From: Hibiscus mutabilis
Taxonomy: Eukaryota; Streptophyta; Magnoliopsida; Malvales; Malvaceae
Assembly (NCBI GenBank): GCA_019671005.1
Contig: CM033718.1
Coordinates: 24,680,014 to 24,744,013 of the forward strand
DNA: 64,000 nt
Direction: 5' to 3'
Shown here: in pieces, positions 33,133 to 43,672 of the stretch
Numbering within the stretch: the stretch's first letter is position 1
Layout: each line of letters starts with the position of its first letter
Made by a program: the position numbers and the translations under genes
Notes under the pieces: model-generated
Database searches by the model: none
What the model was told of the DNA's origin: nothing
What the model saw: the letters and a program-made list of their open reading frames with translations, nothing else

Positions 33133-36106
33133 TGTTGCGATGTCCCTCACGCTAAAAAAGTATTTTCGAAGTATTTGTTATCTTTCGGATATAGAAATGT
33201 TTATTCTGTGGGGGGTTTTAAAAAACCGCATTTTATTTAGAAATTGGAGTCACCACCGGCCACTTTGGTAGGCCGGACACCATAAAACTAGAGATTTGAA
33301 AATTGGGGTTCAAGAGTCGGTTACGAATGAGGAAGGATTAGCACCCCCACACCGCCCAAAATTGGTACTTTAATAATTACTGTTTTATTAAAATTAAACT
33401 TTTCGGATTAAAGTGACGATTTGATTAACATTTGGTTATAAGTGCGAGTAGATTTTAAAGGCCCTGTTATCCGAGAGCAAACGCCCAACTACTATCACTA
33501 GGCCTGATACTGGTCCCGTTTGCACTCGGATAAAAGGGCACTGCATTGACAATTTATATATATCTCTTATGCGATCTTAGCAAATAATTTTAAAACATAC
33601 GTATACATCATATGGTTTTAAAACATACGCGGAACATTACAAAATTAAACAATACTAATAAAACGTGAGCAGGAAAAAAAGAATAAAGCTTTTAAATAAG
33701 GAAAAAACCTATCATGCTTAAACATGTTAAAGTAATCAACAACTATATAACATACATGACATGGATAATGTACAATATTAAACTAACGGACTAAGGCAAC
33801 AAACCTAGACATGATACTAGAATCAAAAGCATCAAATACAAACTAAATCCTAGACACCACAATTTTACACGAAACTAAATCATACATGTAATAAAGTACT
33901 TAACTTTCTATCATGCTTCAAGACCAAACAAACACATAAATAACAAACTTATGTACATAGGAACATGTCATAAGTATAACATGGTAACCGAACTGAAACA
34001 TAATATTTAAACAAACATATATGCATCATACGGTTGGACAAATTAAAACAACAAAACAACAACCCAAAAACAAAAACAAAGATGTCATGAAAACTTATAT
34101 TAAGGTGATGAATAAAATAAATATGACATAAAACCATAAAATAACAAAAACAAGAGACATAATTGATTACAATAGAGGACTAAAATGCAATAAAATGAAA
34201 CAGAAGTGGCAGAAAATATAGCAGTAAAGACATGATTTAGGGACGAAATTATAAACCAGACGAGACTTAAAAGGACTAAACATGTAATTGGACCAAGGGG
34301 TGAGCTCGGAGTGAAAATTTCAAAAACGCGGTAGGACTAGGCGGTAATTTCACCATTTAAAAAATTGATTTCAGTTTATTTGAGGACCAAATTGAAACAT
34401 TTTCAAAAAGGAGGGGGTCTAGGGTAGCAAATTTCCTATGCAGCGAGACAGAAATGAAAATAATGAAAACGTAAAGGGATTTATGATGCGATTTCACCAT
34501 TTAAAAAAATAAAACACTTATAAAACACCCTCATTTGGCCCAAAATCAGACTTTCCCCCATTTTAAAAACACACTCTTTATAAAACACCCATCCCTCATT
34601 TTTCTCTCAAAACCAAACACCAAACCTTTGATAAACCCAAAAACTGGCAGCCAACCGCCGTCGGACACTGCTAGACGGTGCCGGCGAACCTAAAAAAACC
34701 ACCAAAACAACCCTTGCTTCAACCCAATCTCGAATCCCAACTTGGATTCAAAGAAAATACTCCCATTTTCCCTAGATCTAAGAAAATACAAGAGCGAAAA
34801 CCATGTTTTTTTTTAAAAAAACGAGACCAAAAGGAATCTCTCCCCCTTTTCAGTTCACCTTGTTCAATTTTGGAAACTGATGCGGCTTATCACTGGCGAG
34901 GGGAGACCCACTGACAGCGAGGGTAAAGAACCTCTCCACTCCTCTCTTTTTTATGTTATCTCTAAAGTATATACATACATGCAACACTAAAGACGAATAG
35001 ATACCTTTGTCTTTTTTGTGTGTTCGAAAGATGAACAAGAGGATAAGATCTCTTTTTTTTGTATTTCTGAAAAACTGATACAACTGGTTACCTCCTCTTT
35101 TGTTCTTACAACCTTTCATACATATATCATCTCTTTTCGTTTCTGGTAGAAAGTACTATAAAGATACATAATATTTTTTTGGATTTGAAATGATACTGAC
35201 ATAACTTGTGTTTCTTGTGTTTTGTGATGTATCTGAGTACGGTGGTTGGGGTTGGTGGTGCGACAGAGGCATGGTGGAGGTGATCTCTTGGCAGACACAT
35301 CCCTGGCCGATGGATCAGATCTGATCCAACGGCTAGGATTGCTCAAAGATCAGACGGCTGCGATAAGGCCTTGGAAATGATGCAGTGGTCTGGGATCGTG
35401 CCACGTGGCCTGAAAAAGATGGCCGGCCTTGCACGTGTCTCACACGCGCGAGTGGAGAACCCAACAGCCCGTGCGTGGGCTTCACGCAACAGATGGGGGG
35501 CCTTTATGCTTCAACCGTGGCCGTTGGATCTAGATCTGATCCAACGGCCCTCGTGCATCTGCGCAAGATAAAAGGAGGGCATCAGGGTTTCGTTATCTGA
35601 TATGGGTAGGGTTTCTTAGGATGTAGGCTGGCCAGTTCGGGCCTGATGTAAAAAAATTGGGTTTTAATGGACTGGATATTTAATTAATTTTTAGGTTTTG
35701 ATACTTTATCCGTTTTTTAATAATAATACTACTAATAATAATAATACGTATATATATATGCATACATGCAAGCGCACACGTACATGGACACACATATGTA
35801 TATAGCATACACATACATACAATTATGTCAAAACACATTCGCACACGACCACACATAATAATACATACAATTCATGCAATACTCATTCGTATACATAATA
35901 ATAAGGACTTTAATAATACACATATGCAAACATATATAAACATGCACATAATAATTACTAAGGCATACATAACATATCACACAAACTTTGCGTACATTAA
36001 TCATACGTACAATATATTACGTATACATGCAACAGTACTATGTAAATTAATAAACTAACGTAGATTAACGTGATGTTTATACACCGGATGAAAATGGGTG
36101 ATTATA
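33133..36106 (-). repeat. 3' LTR of Ogre-1 (left copy)
   Basis: It matches 46462-49480 along its length. On the element strand it starts TATAATCACCC (the other copy TGTAATCACCC), so the terminal G has mutated, and it ends GACATCGCAACA. All reading frames inside it, including a lysine/proline-rich one near 34678 and a His/Ile/Thr-rich one near 35825, recur in the other LTR and look noncoding. Confidence 0.93.
35305..35549. repeat. Two long palindromes in the Ogre-1 3' LTR
   Basis: At 35305-35334 a near-perfect palindrome is centred on GGATCAGATCTGATCC. At 35519-35549, GGCCGTTGGATC and GATCCAACGGCC are perfect 12-bp inverted arms around TAGATCT. Both are kept in the other LTR. Confidence 0.85.
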
Positions 36107-36124
36107 GTTGCCCATCTTTGCTTG
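36107..36124 (-). other. Polypurine tract of Ogre-1
   Basis: On the minus strand AAGCAAAGATGGGCAAC abuts the LTR start. This is the usual place and general character of Tat-lineage PPTs. Confidence 0.6.
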
Positions 36125-36253
36125 TTCTTGTGGAACAGGAACAAAGCAAAGATCATAAGCACCCATTTTTATCCGACTTCCCTGTTTGTGGCTTTGGAAT
36201 CACGTGTTCTTCTGGAACTCTCCGCTTTTCCTCAGCTGAATCTTCAGGCTCGT

Positions 36254-36870
36254 AAGTCCTTCCTATATAGAACTTCTTCACCTTCCAATCTTGGAGCTAC
36301 AGGCTCTTCCTATATAGAAACCTTCACTCTGAAGCCTCGAGTTTTGAGTCCCTCCTATATAGAACTTTTCACTTTGAGTCGGTAAAGCTTAGAGTCCTTT
36401 CTATATAGAACTCTTCGCATTCAATGCGGCTGGTTTTTCCTATATAAAACCTTTTGCGCCACGGATGGATTCTTCTGACTGGGAGTTCTTCTATATGGAA
36501 CTGCTAGTCTTCAAACCCTGGAGCCGCAAGTCCTTCCTATATAGAACTCTTAGCTTCTGAAATCTCAGAGTTACAGGTTCTTCCTATATAGAACCTTTCA
36601 CTCTAAGACAGTAAAGCTCGGAGCCCTTCCTATATAGGACTCTTCACCTTCAACACAGCAGGTTTTTCCTATATAAAACCTTTTGTGTCATGGGTGAATT
36701 ATTTTGGCTGGGAGTTCTTCCTATATAGAACTGCTAGTCTTCACCCTGGAGCCGCCAGTCCTTCCTATATAGAACTTTCAGCTCCTGAAGCCTCGGAGCG
36801 GCAGATTTTTCCTATATATAACCCCTCGCTGTGGGCCCTCAAAAACATAGGCCCTTCCTATATAGAACCT
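36254..36870 (-). repeat. Array of 14 tandem hairpins in the Ogre-1 3' UTR
   Basis: Units start at 36254, 36301, 36347, 36392, 36432, 36484, 36529, 36575, 36621, 36660, 36713, 36757, 36803 and 36849. The mean step is ~46 bp, and a 40/52 step pattern repeats every five units (~230 bp), a higher-order repeat. On the element strand each unit is a 5-6 bp stem around a conserved 10-nt loop, TATATAGGAA in most units. Stems vary: AGTTC/GAACT, AGGTTC/GAACCT, AGGTTT/AAACCT, GAGTCC/GGGCTC, AGTTC/GGACT. Non-Watson-Crick pairs are G-U on this strand, apart from one bulge (unit 2) and one A-A mismatch (unit 13). Tandem repeats in this 3' region are known in Ogre-like elements, but the hairpin design is what stands out. 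Confidence 0.9.
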
Positions 36871-37947
36871 TTGCCTTCACATTTGGGATTCAAGCCAAAA
36901 TGGCTACTGATGCTTCTTCAAATTTGCAGATACCTATCTAGAATAGACAAAATGCTATGACAAATGAGTTAGCATGCTCCTAATCCTAGGGATGTCTAAC
37001 TATTCATGATGCATGAGTGTCAATATCTTGGTGCGCTTGTTTCAGCCACCAGTCAATCTCGACTCTCCGCTGCTTGCTTTCTCCTTTTTCTTCTTCTAGT
37101 GGCGATACCCCATTTCACTGTCGGGTTCAACCATTCCAACTTTTCTTTTCTGAATTTTTGGTTTGGGGTTCTAAAGTTCCCTTTCGGGTTTTCACTTTAG
37201 AGGTTTTTTGTTCTTTTTCTTTTCTTTTCTTCTTTTCTTCTTTTTTTTGTTTTTCTTTTGTTGTTTTTTTAATGTGGCCTTCCGGGTTTTCACCTGAGAA
37301 ATCTCTCTTGTTGTCTCGAATGTTTTCTTTAAACAAGCAGGGCGTGTGCCATTGGTCACCTTACCTTGGTGCTCGAAGCCTTCTGCTCGTCCCGTTTCAA
37401 CATACATCCTGTAGGCAGCTGGAGGGCAAAGTTAATACTGTTTTCTAATCACCTGCATCTTCAGGGTTAGATCACAGTAATGCTCAGAAATCTCTTGTTT
37501 ATCATAAGCCTATGTTAACTTATTTGCGTGATGTTTATGGAAAATAACAAGAAGACAAGGAATGGGAGCTCAAAATGTGATTTTATTACGATTAAGGATT
37601 TGGAACAATTTTGAGATGGTCATGGCAAACATGAGGAAAAGCCAAACATGAAATGCAAAACCTCCCAGTATCCACAGTATGAATGATGCATGATCCTGTC
37701 AACCGGAGTAGAATCTTTTCTTGGAGCTTCTTCTTCATGGGGCTCATGGGGACGACTCTTCTCTCTGAAGGTCCAACCTCCAAATTTATCTGAGTCGCCT
37801 TTTATGGGTTTTCGACTCGGATCCTTCTTTTGCTTTAAGACACCCTTTTTTCGGGTTTTCGCCTTGAGCTCTCCATTTTTATTTTTTGGTTTAGAACGCC
37901 CTTTCGGGTTTTTGCTCCACCTTTCTTCTTTTTTTTGTCTTTTTTTT
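36871..37947 (-). other. Ogre-1 3' untranslated region, low complexity
   Basis: No believable gene is present. On the + strand the stretch is T-rich and holds about five scattered copies of a phrase like CTTTCGGGTTTTCACCTT (37170, 37280, 37800, 37850, 37900). On the minus strand these produce lysine-rich, low-complexity frames (KTRKG-like repeats), which I read as noncoding. Confidence 0.6.
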
Positions 37948-39384
37948 TCAAACATAGTATTTCTTAACGGCATCAGAATTTACAGGATTTTTCAACTCGT
38001 CTTCATCCATTTCGGTTAAGATTAATGCTCCTCCTAAAAAGGCCTTCTTGACAATGTGTGGCCTTTCCCAGTTGGGCATCCACTTTCCCCGAGAATCTTT
38101 CTGAATCGGGAGGATCTTCTTAAGAACCAGATCTCCCTCTCTGAATTCTTTTGGGCGCACCTTCTTGTTGTATGCCCGCATCATCCGTTTTTGGTACATT
38201 TGACCATGGCATATGGCCTTTAGCCTCTTTTCTTCGATGAGATTCAACTGGTTGAATCTGGCTTGCACCCATTCGGATTCTTCCAATTTTACTTCATTTA
38301 GGACTAGGAGCGACGAAATCTCAACCTCAATGGGGAGTACTGCTTTGGTGCCATACACTAGAGAATAGGGCGTTGCCCCCGTCGATGTGCGAACAGATGT
38401 CCTATCGGCAAAAAGAGTGAATGACAGCTTCTCGTGCCAATCCTTGTAAGTATCCATCGTCTTCGTGATGATCTTCTTTATGTTCTTGTTTGGTGCTTCC
38501 ACTGCCCTGTTCATTTTAGGGCGATAGGCTGTGGAGTTATGATGCGTTATCTTGAATTGGTTACACACCTCCGTCATCAGTTTGTTATTCAGATTGGGAG
38601 CATTGTCGGTGATAATCCTTTCCGGCAAACCGTATCGACAAATGATCTCCTTCTTTAGAAATTTGCATACCGTCGTCCTTGTGATGTTGGCATAAGATGC
38701 TGCCTCCACCCATTTAGTGAAGTAGTATATGGCGACCAAAATAAAACGGTACCCGTTGAAAGCCTTCAAGTGAATTTGCCCAATGACGTCTATACCCCAC
38801 GCTGCAAAAGGCCACAGAGAATTCATGGTGTGTAAAGGTAACGGAGGAGCGTGAATCTTGTCAGCATAAATTTGGCATTTGTGGCATTTCCTGGTGTAAT
38901 CGATGCAATCTCCCTCCATAGTCGACCAGAAATAGCCATATCTCATAATTTTTCGGGCTATAGACAGTCCATTGGCGTGCGTCCCATAGGCTTCGTACTT
39001 GGCTATATTGTTGGTGCAAAATAATTCTAGTCTGCTGGTGAAGGGATAGTAGACATTCTCCAGAGAAATTAACACGACCCCTATCCCGTGCCCGAGGGCA
39101 TTGGAGGCTCCATCAAAGTAAAGCTTCCACGAGTTGTCGTCTGAAACATTCTCCTCAGTTGTAATACACATCAAGTCCTCTTCCGGGAAAGTAAAGTTCA
39201 ACGATTCATAATCATCCGAAGCACGACTAGCTAAGAAATCCGCTATGGCGCTTCCCTTCATGGCTTTCTGACTTACATACACAATGTTGAATTCAGACAA
39301 GAGCATCTGCCATCGGGCATCCTTCCTGTTAATGCCGGCGCTTCCATTAGAAACTTTAAGGGGTCTAGCTTGGATATCAACCAT
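37948..39384 (-). pseudogene. Ogre-1 aRNase H-integrase segment (open 478-codon frame)
   Basis: This is the longest open frame of the window. Residues 1-80 are the tether after RNase H1 (WQMLLSEFNIVYVSQKAMKG). Residues 86-133 begin an archaeal-type RNase H (YFDGASNALGHGIGVVLI, FCTNNIAKYEAYG), which breaks off and joins in frame to the integrase zinc region (GTHANGLSIARK, CHKCQIY). The catalytic core keeps D199 (AAWGIDVIG), D260 (RIITDNAPN) and E296 (NRAVEAPNKN). The C-terminal domain includes GDLVLKKILP and NSDAVKKYYV. About 150-170 residues of aRH and integrase N-terminus are missing compared with intact relatives. Frame 39273-39668 overlaps upstream. Integrase could fold, but no intact polyprotein supports it. 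Confidence 0.88.
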
Positions 39385-40221
39385 GTGGTATGGTATAGCA
39401 TGTATTGCCTAAGCCTTTTGGTGGTCCAAACCAAAGCACAACATAGCTTCTGAATTGGCGGGTACCGTGTTTTGCAATCATTGAACTTTTTACTTATGTG
39501 GTAGATGGCTCTTTCCTTCTTCCCAGACTCATCGTGTTGCCCCAATACGCAACCCATTGAATTCTCAAAGACTGTTAGGTAGAGATTAAAGGCCTGTCTG
39601 GTACCGGCGCAACTAGAATCAGTGCATTCGTCAAGTACCTTTTGATCTTCTCCAAGGCCTCTTGACATTCCTCATCCCAAACACCTGGATTATTCTTTCT
39701 AAGTAGTCTGAAGACTGGGTCACACCTATCCGTTAACTGAGAGATGAAACGGGAAATGTAATTTAGCCTCCCTAGGGAACCTCGAACTTCCTTCTGAGTA
39801 TGGGGCGGTGGGAGATCCTGGATGGCATTCACCTTATCTGGATCGATCTTAATCCCTCTTCTGCTTACTACGAACCCCAAAAGTTTTGCAGATGTAACGG
39901 TAAAAGTGCATTTGGCCGGGATAAGCTTCAACTTTTTCGCAGTTTTTGGAATAGTTTTCTCAAGTTCTGCAGGTGCTCTTCTTCTGTTTGGGACTTGGCG
40001 ATCATATCATCCACGTATACCTCTATTTCTTTTCTCTTGTATTCTTCCTTAAACCTAGCTCTTCTATGTTCTTCTTTTCTCTTGTATTCTTCCTTTCTTT
40101 GCTGGACACTTGGTCTGTAACCCAGCCCGAAACGATCCTTCTTGGTTATTACACTCATGGCTCGTAGGTTCTCTTGCAATCTTCTCCCTAGCCCTCTTCT
40201 TGCTTTGGCTCCTCGGCCCAA
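39273..40221 (-). pseudogene. Ogre-1 RNase H1 and residual RT
   Basis: Linker motif DRFGLGYRP (40115-40141) runs into a lysine/glutamate-rich stretch that ends abruptly at EIEVYVDDMIAKS, the RT catalytic loop (about 39990-40030). The RT fingers and most of the palm are missing. Ogre-2 keeps roughly 1.4 kb between the same two landmarks. After it come the RT thumb (PAKCTFTVTSAKLLGFVVS, GSLGRLNYISRF) and RNase H1 (LGQHDESGKKERAIYHISKK, YPPIQKLCCALVW) in two frames. A 24-base phrase is duplicated 47 bp apart (40027 and 40074) at the deletion site. Confidence 0.82.
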
Positions 40222-41302
40222 AGTTTCGGTAACAATTATCTTGGTGCATTAGATAACCTAGGGCAGGGGATCCGATTTCCTTCTGCAACGAATGCGGCGT
40301 TCACCAGCTCTAATGCTCGAAAAGAGCATTCTGTAGCATCCTCGTCATTTTGAATGTAAGGGGCATCTGATGCCATCGAAGCAATGATCTCTTATTTAGC
40401 CTCCACTGTGACCAACTTGCCTTCGATCACGAATTTTAATTTCTGATGCAGTGATGAGGGGACGGCTTCTGCAGAGTGGATCCATGGCCTTCCCAATAAG
40501 CAACTGTAGGATGGTTTTATGTCCATCACCACAAATTCGATCACGTACTCAGTCGGCCCAATCAATAGAGGCACCTCAATCTTTCCAAGTGTTCCTCTTT
40601 GTGTGCCATCGAAGGCTCTTACAGAGTTATGACAGGGCTTTAGGTGAGAATTATCTATTGGTAGCTTTTGTAGAGTCACCATAGGTAGTACGTTCAGTGC
40701 TGACCCATTGTCAATCAATACCCCCGGTAACACATACCCCTTGCAGTAGGTTGTGATTTTGAGAGCCTTGGTGGACCCCATTCCTCCTTCAGGGTTCTTG
40801 TCATCATTGAATGTTATATGGTTATAGGCGATGATATGCCCCACTATCCTGTCCAACTTTGATACAGAAATCTCCTGGGGTACAAAAGTCTGGTTTAGCA
40901 CTTTTAGGAGTGCCTCACGGTGTTTTTCTAAACTCAGGAGCAACTCTAGCACTGTAATCCTTGCCGGTTGCTTTCATAGTTGTTCCACTACGCTGTATTC
41001 ACTATGTCTCAGAAATTTCAGAAATTCTTTAGCCTGAGCCTCGGTTACTAGTTCATTTATCTTTGGAGGTGGTTCCTCACCGAATATCTGTGCGGGGGTA
41101 ACCGATGTATCCTTTCCTTTATCCTGGGCCAATTTAGCAGCCTTTAAGGTTTCTGAGGAGAAACATCTTCCGCTCCTCGTGAAGTGGCCCACCTCACCGA
41201 CATTCACATCATTATTGGCCTATTCATCTTTCAGTGTAGGCTCTTCTTCAACTTCTTGTTCTTTTACTTTACCAGATTTTGGCTTTTTTGGTATGGTCAC
41301 AT
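40222..41302 (-). pseudogene. Ogre-1 protease region
   Basis: A nearly continuous frame has a pre-protease segment (FLKFLRHSEYSVVEQL at about 40978-41025, then one stop) and the aspartic protease with VLPGVLIDNGSALNVLPM (about 40685-40740). The catalytic triplet reads Asp-Asn-Gly, where aspartic proteases more often have D-[ST]-G. A C-terminal fold follows (VRAFDGTQRGTLGKIEVPL, YSCLLGRPWIHSA). The frame stops at 40392. Read-through sequence continues as a linker toward the RT remnant. Confidence 0.82.
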
Positions 41303-43201
41303 TCACAGTATAGTTCCAAGGAGTTTGTCGTATATCCTTGAATGGGAATGGAGATGGTGCTGAGATGTGATCTTGGGAGTCACCTTAGTAGCTTTTCCTT
41401 GGGAGGAACTTGCACCCTCTAGCCTGGAGGAGATGATAAAAGGTCTGCCTCTCCCGTATTTTGTGTTGGGGCTGTCAGTCATATGTACGTCTGACCCCTT
41501 CCTTCCTGTAGGCTCTTTGAAGAACTCTATTTGCTTATCATTCATCAATTGCTGCACTAATCTCTTAAATTCGTCGCACTGTTGGATGTCGTGTCCTCCG
41601 TCCTGATGGAATTCACAGTACACCCCACATCTCTTCTGCACTACTACCATGCCCTTGTAAATCAAGTGGGCCATGCACAATTGTTAAAATATCCACCGCA
41701 AATGAGACTTGATTTCTGACAAATTCTCCTTAACCTTCCTGGTGGAGTACTCCTCAATAGCATTCACTCCCCTGTTCTCGTGATTAGGCAATGGGTTAGC
41801 AGCTACACTCGGTTCTTCAAATTTCAGTATCCCAAAATCGATTAGACTCTGCACAAACTTCTTGAAAGCAATGCGGTTCTTTGTAGGATGATCAGGGGCA
41901 CCATCGTGATAATCGCAATGCGCGTTCGGGTTATACCATGACGGGAATGGCCGTTTGAACGGAGTAATGTAGTATGGACGGACCAGATCCGCTTCGTACA
42001 ACTGAGAGTAAAGCTCAGAGTACGAAACATGTAATGGAGTAAAAGTTTGCCTCTCTCTCTCTCCTTTCCCGGGGTTCTCTCCTCTCTTTGGTTCAAGTTC
42101 TGTGCTTTCCCAATAGACACCTGCGGCTGTGAGACTGTAAAATTCTTTGGGGCGGTGTAAGTACTGGCAGTGTTCACCTCATTCTTCTTGTTGTACTTCC
42201 GAGAACTTTCCCCGCTATCAATCCTATCGCTCTTGATTACCAATTCAAGGGACTCCCTGGTTCTAATTAAATCAGCAAAACTCTGAGTCGTGTTATTAAT
42301 GAGGCGATCAAATAGTGTCCCATTTAGAGTATTAACAAATAAAGGCGTAAATTCATGCTCGGGGAAGGGTGGCTGAATCTGGGCGGCCACTTCTCGCCAC
42401 CTCTGGGCATACTGTCGCAGACTTTCGTTGGATTTCTACCCTATATTTTCTAGCATAATTCTGTTGGGTGTCATGTCCGTCACGTGCTTGTTTTGCTCGA
42501 TGAATGCTCTTGAAAGATCTTTCTAGGTTTTAATGTTTACTCGGCTCAACTGGGTATGCCATCGTAGCGCTGCCCTAGTCAGGCTGTCCTGGAAACAATG
42601 AATCAATAGTTTCTCATCCTTGAGGTAGGCCGCCATCTTCTGGCAATACATTGTCACGTGCGCGGAAGGTGGTTCCATCATATTTGTCGAACTTCGGCGT
42701 TTTAAATTTTGGTGGAGGACAAGGTCGGACACCAGACTTAAGTCACTGGCATCGCTTCCTGATTCTTCTGTAGTTTGCAGGGCTTTAAATCTTTCCTCCA
42801 TGAGGCGAAACCTCGCCTCCCATTTCTTTTCTACCTCTGTCCCGATCCGTTCGACCAAGTTCAGGTCTGACACCTCTTCCTCGTAGAGTGCTTCTGTGTC
42901 AAGGGGTTGATTTTCAGATGCCCCTACCTAAAGATGAGCAGACATCCCAGCAGGGTCAATATATACCCTTCTGGCCGGATTTGGCGTAGCCAGTTGAACC
43001 TTACTGTGAGCTGGGGTACTTTTCGGCTCTTGAGCGACTTCTCTTTCGACTCTTTTCCTATGGCTCTTAGCCAACAACGCAGTTATGTCGGACACTATCG
43101 ACACTTGTGACTGAGCAATCTGGTCATCGAGGCTTCTCTTCATCAAATCTTGCTTCCAGATCTCTCTGTCCCTTCTCTAGACTGATTATTCTGTCTTCCA
43201 T
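41303..43201 (-). pseudogene. Ogre-1 gag with CHHC zinc knuckles
   Basis: It starts at an ATG at 43199-43201 (MEDRIISLEKGQRDLEARF). The capsid-like part has VTMYCQKMAAYLKDEKLLIH and LRWHTQLSRVNIKT (42523-42660), then a TAG and AAQIQPPFPEHEFTPLFVNT (~42330-42390). Two C-x2-H-x4/5-H-x4-C knuckles follow. The first (CDYHDGAPDH...) has lost its last Cys to Arg. The second (CEFHQDGGHDIQQC, about 41580-41625) is intact. Frame shifts near 43145, 42520, 42000 and 41690 break the protein. Confidence 0.83.
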
Positions 43202-43672
43202 GAGCTTGCTTTGTAGTCGGGTAAGGTATGGATGATGAATGATTGCGGCTTAACTTCTATTTCACACTGCCACAATATTTACAATATTAATATGATCGCA
43301 AAGAAAATAAATGCATGTATAATGATGCAATGCAGGAATGTATACAAATAAAGGTACTGATTCCGCTGGTAATTATTCTTTTGAACTACTTCCACAGGAA
43401 TTAAAGGATCTAGATTACAATAGAGTTCATATTACAAAAGAAGGGTTCTTAATACAAAAGAGTCCTAACTACAACACGGAGTCCTACGGATAAGCCCTAG
43501 CTCTATCCCCTAATCTTCCAATAGCCCTGAGCAGCTTGATGAACCTGGGTGCTTCTTCCATGTCTACGGCTATGAAAGGTCGGAGAGTTTCGGCTTCGGC
43601 AACTAAGTCACTCACATGCCTTGTGACTCGCTGTATGTCCACCATTAGGTTCGCGTAATACCGGTCTCTATC

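Noticed and set aside
34678..34914. 78-codon Lys/Pro-rich frame, with a partner at 48059-48259
   Set aside because: The pair exists only because the two LTRs are duplicates. It has frame-disturbing differences and no domain.
36254..36870. CRISPR-like array
   Set aside because: Regular spacing invites the idea, but the conserved part is only ~20 bp and is itself a variable-stem hairpin. Spacers are related in a five-unit higher-order repeat, no cas genes exist, and the context is a plant retrotransposon 3' UTR.
37017..37448. 143-codon Phe/Ser-rich frame on the + strand
   Set aside because: It is antisense to Ogre-1, built on T/C-rich low-complexity DNA, and shows no known domain.
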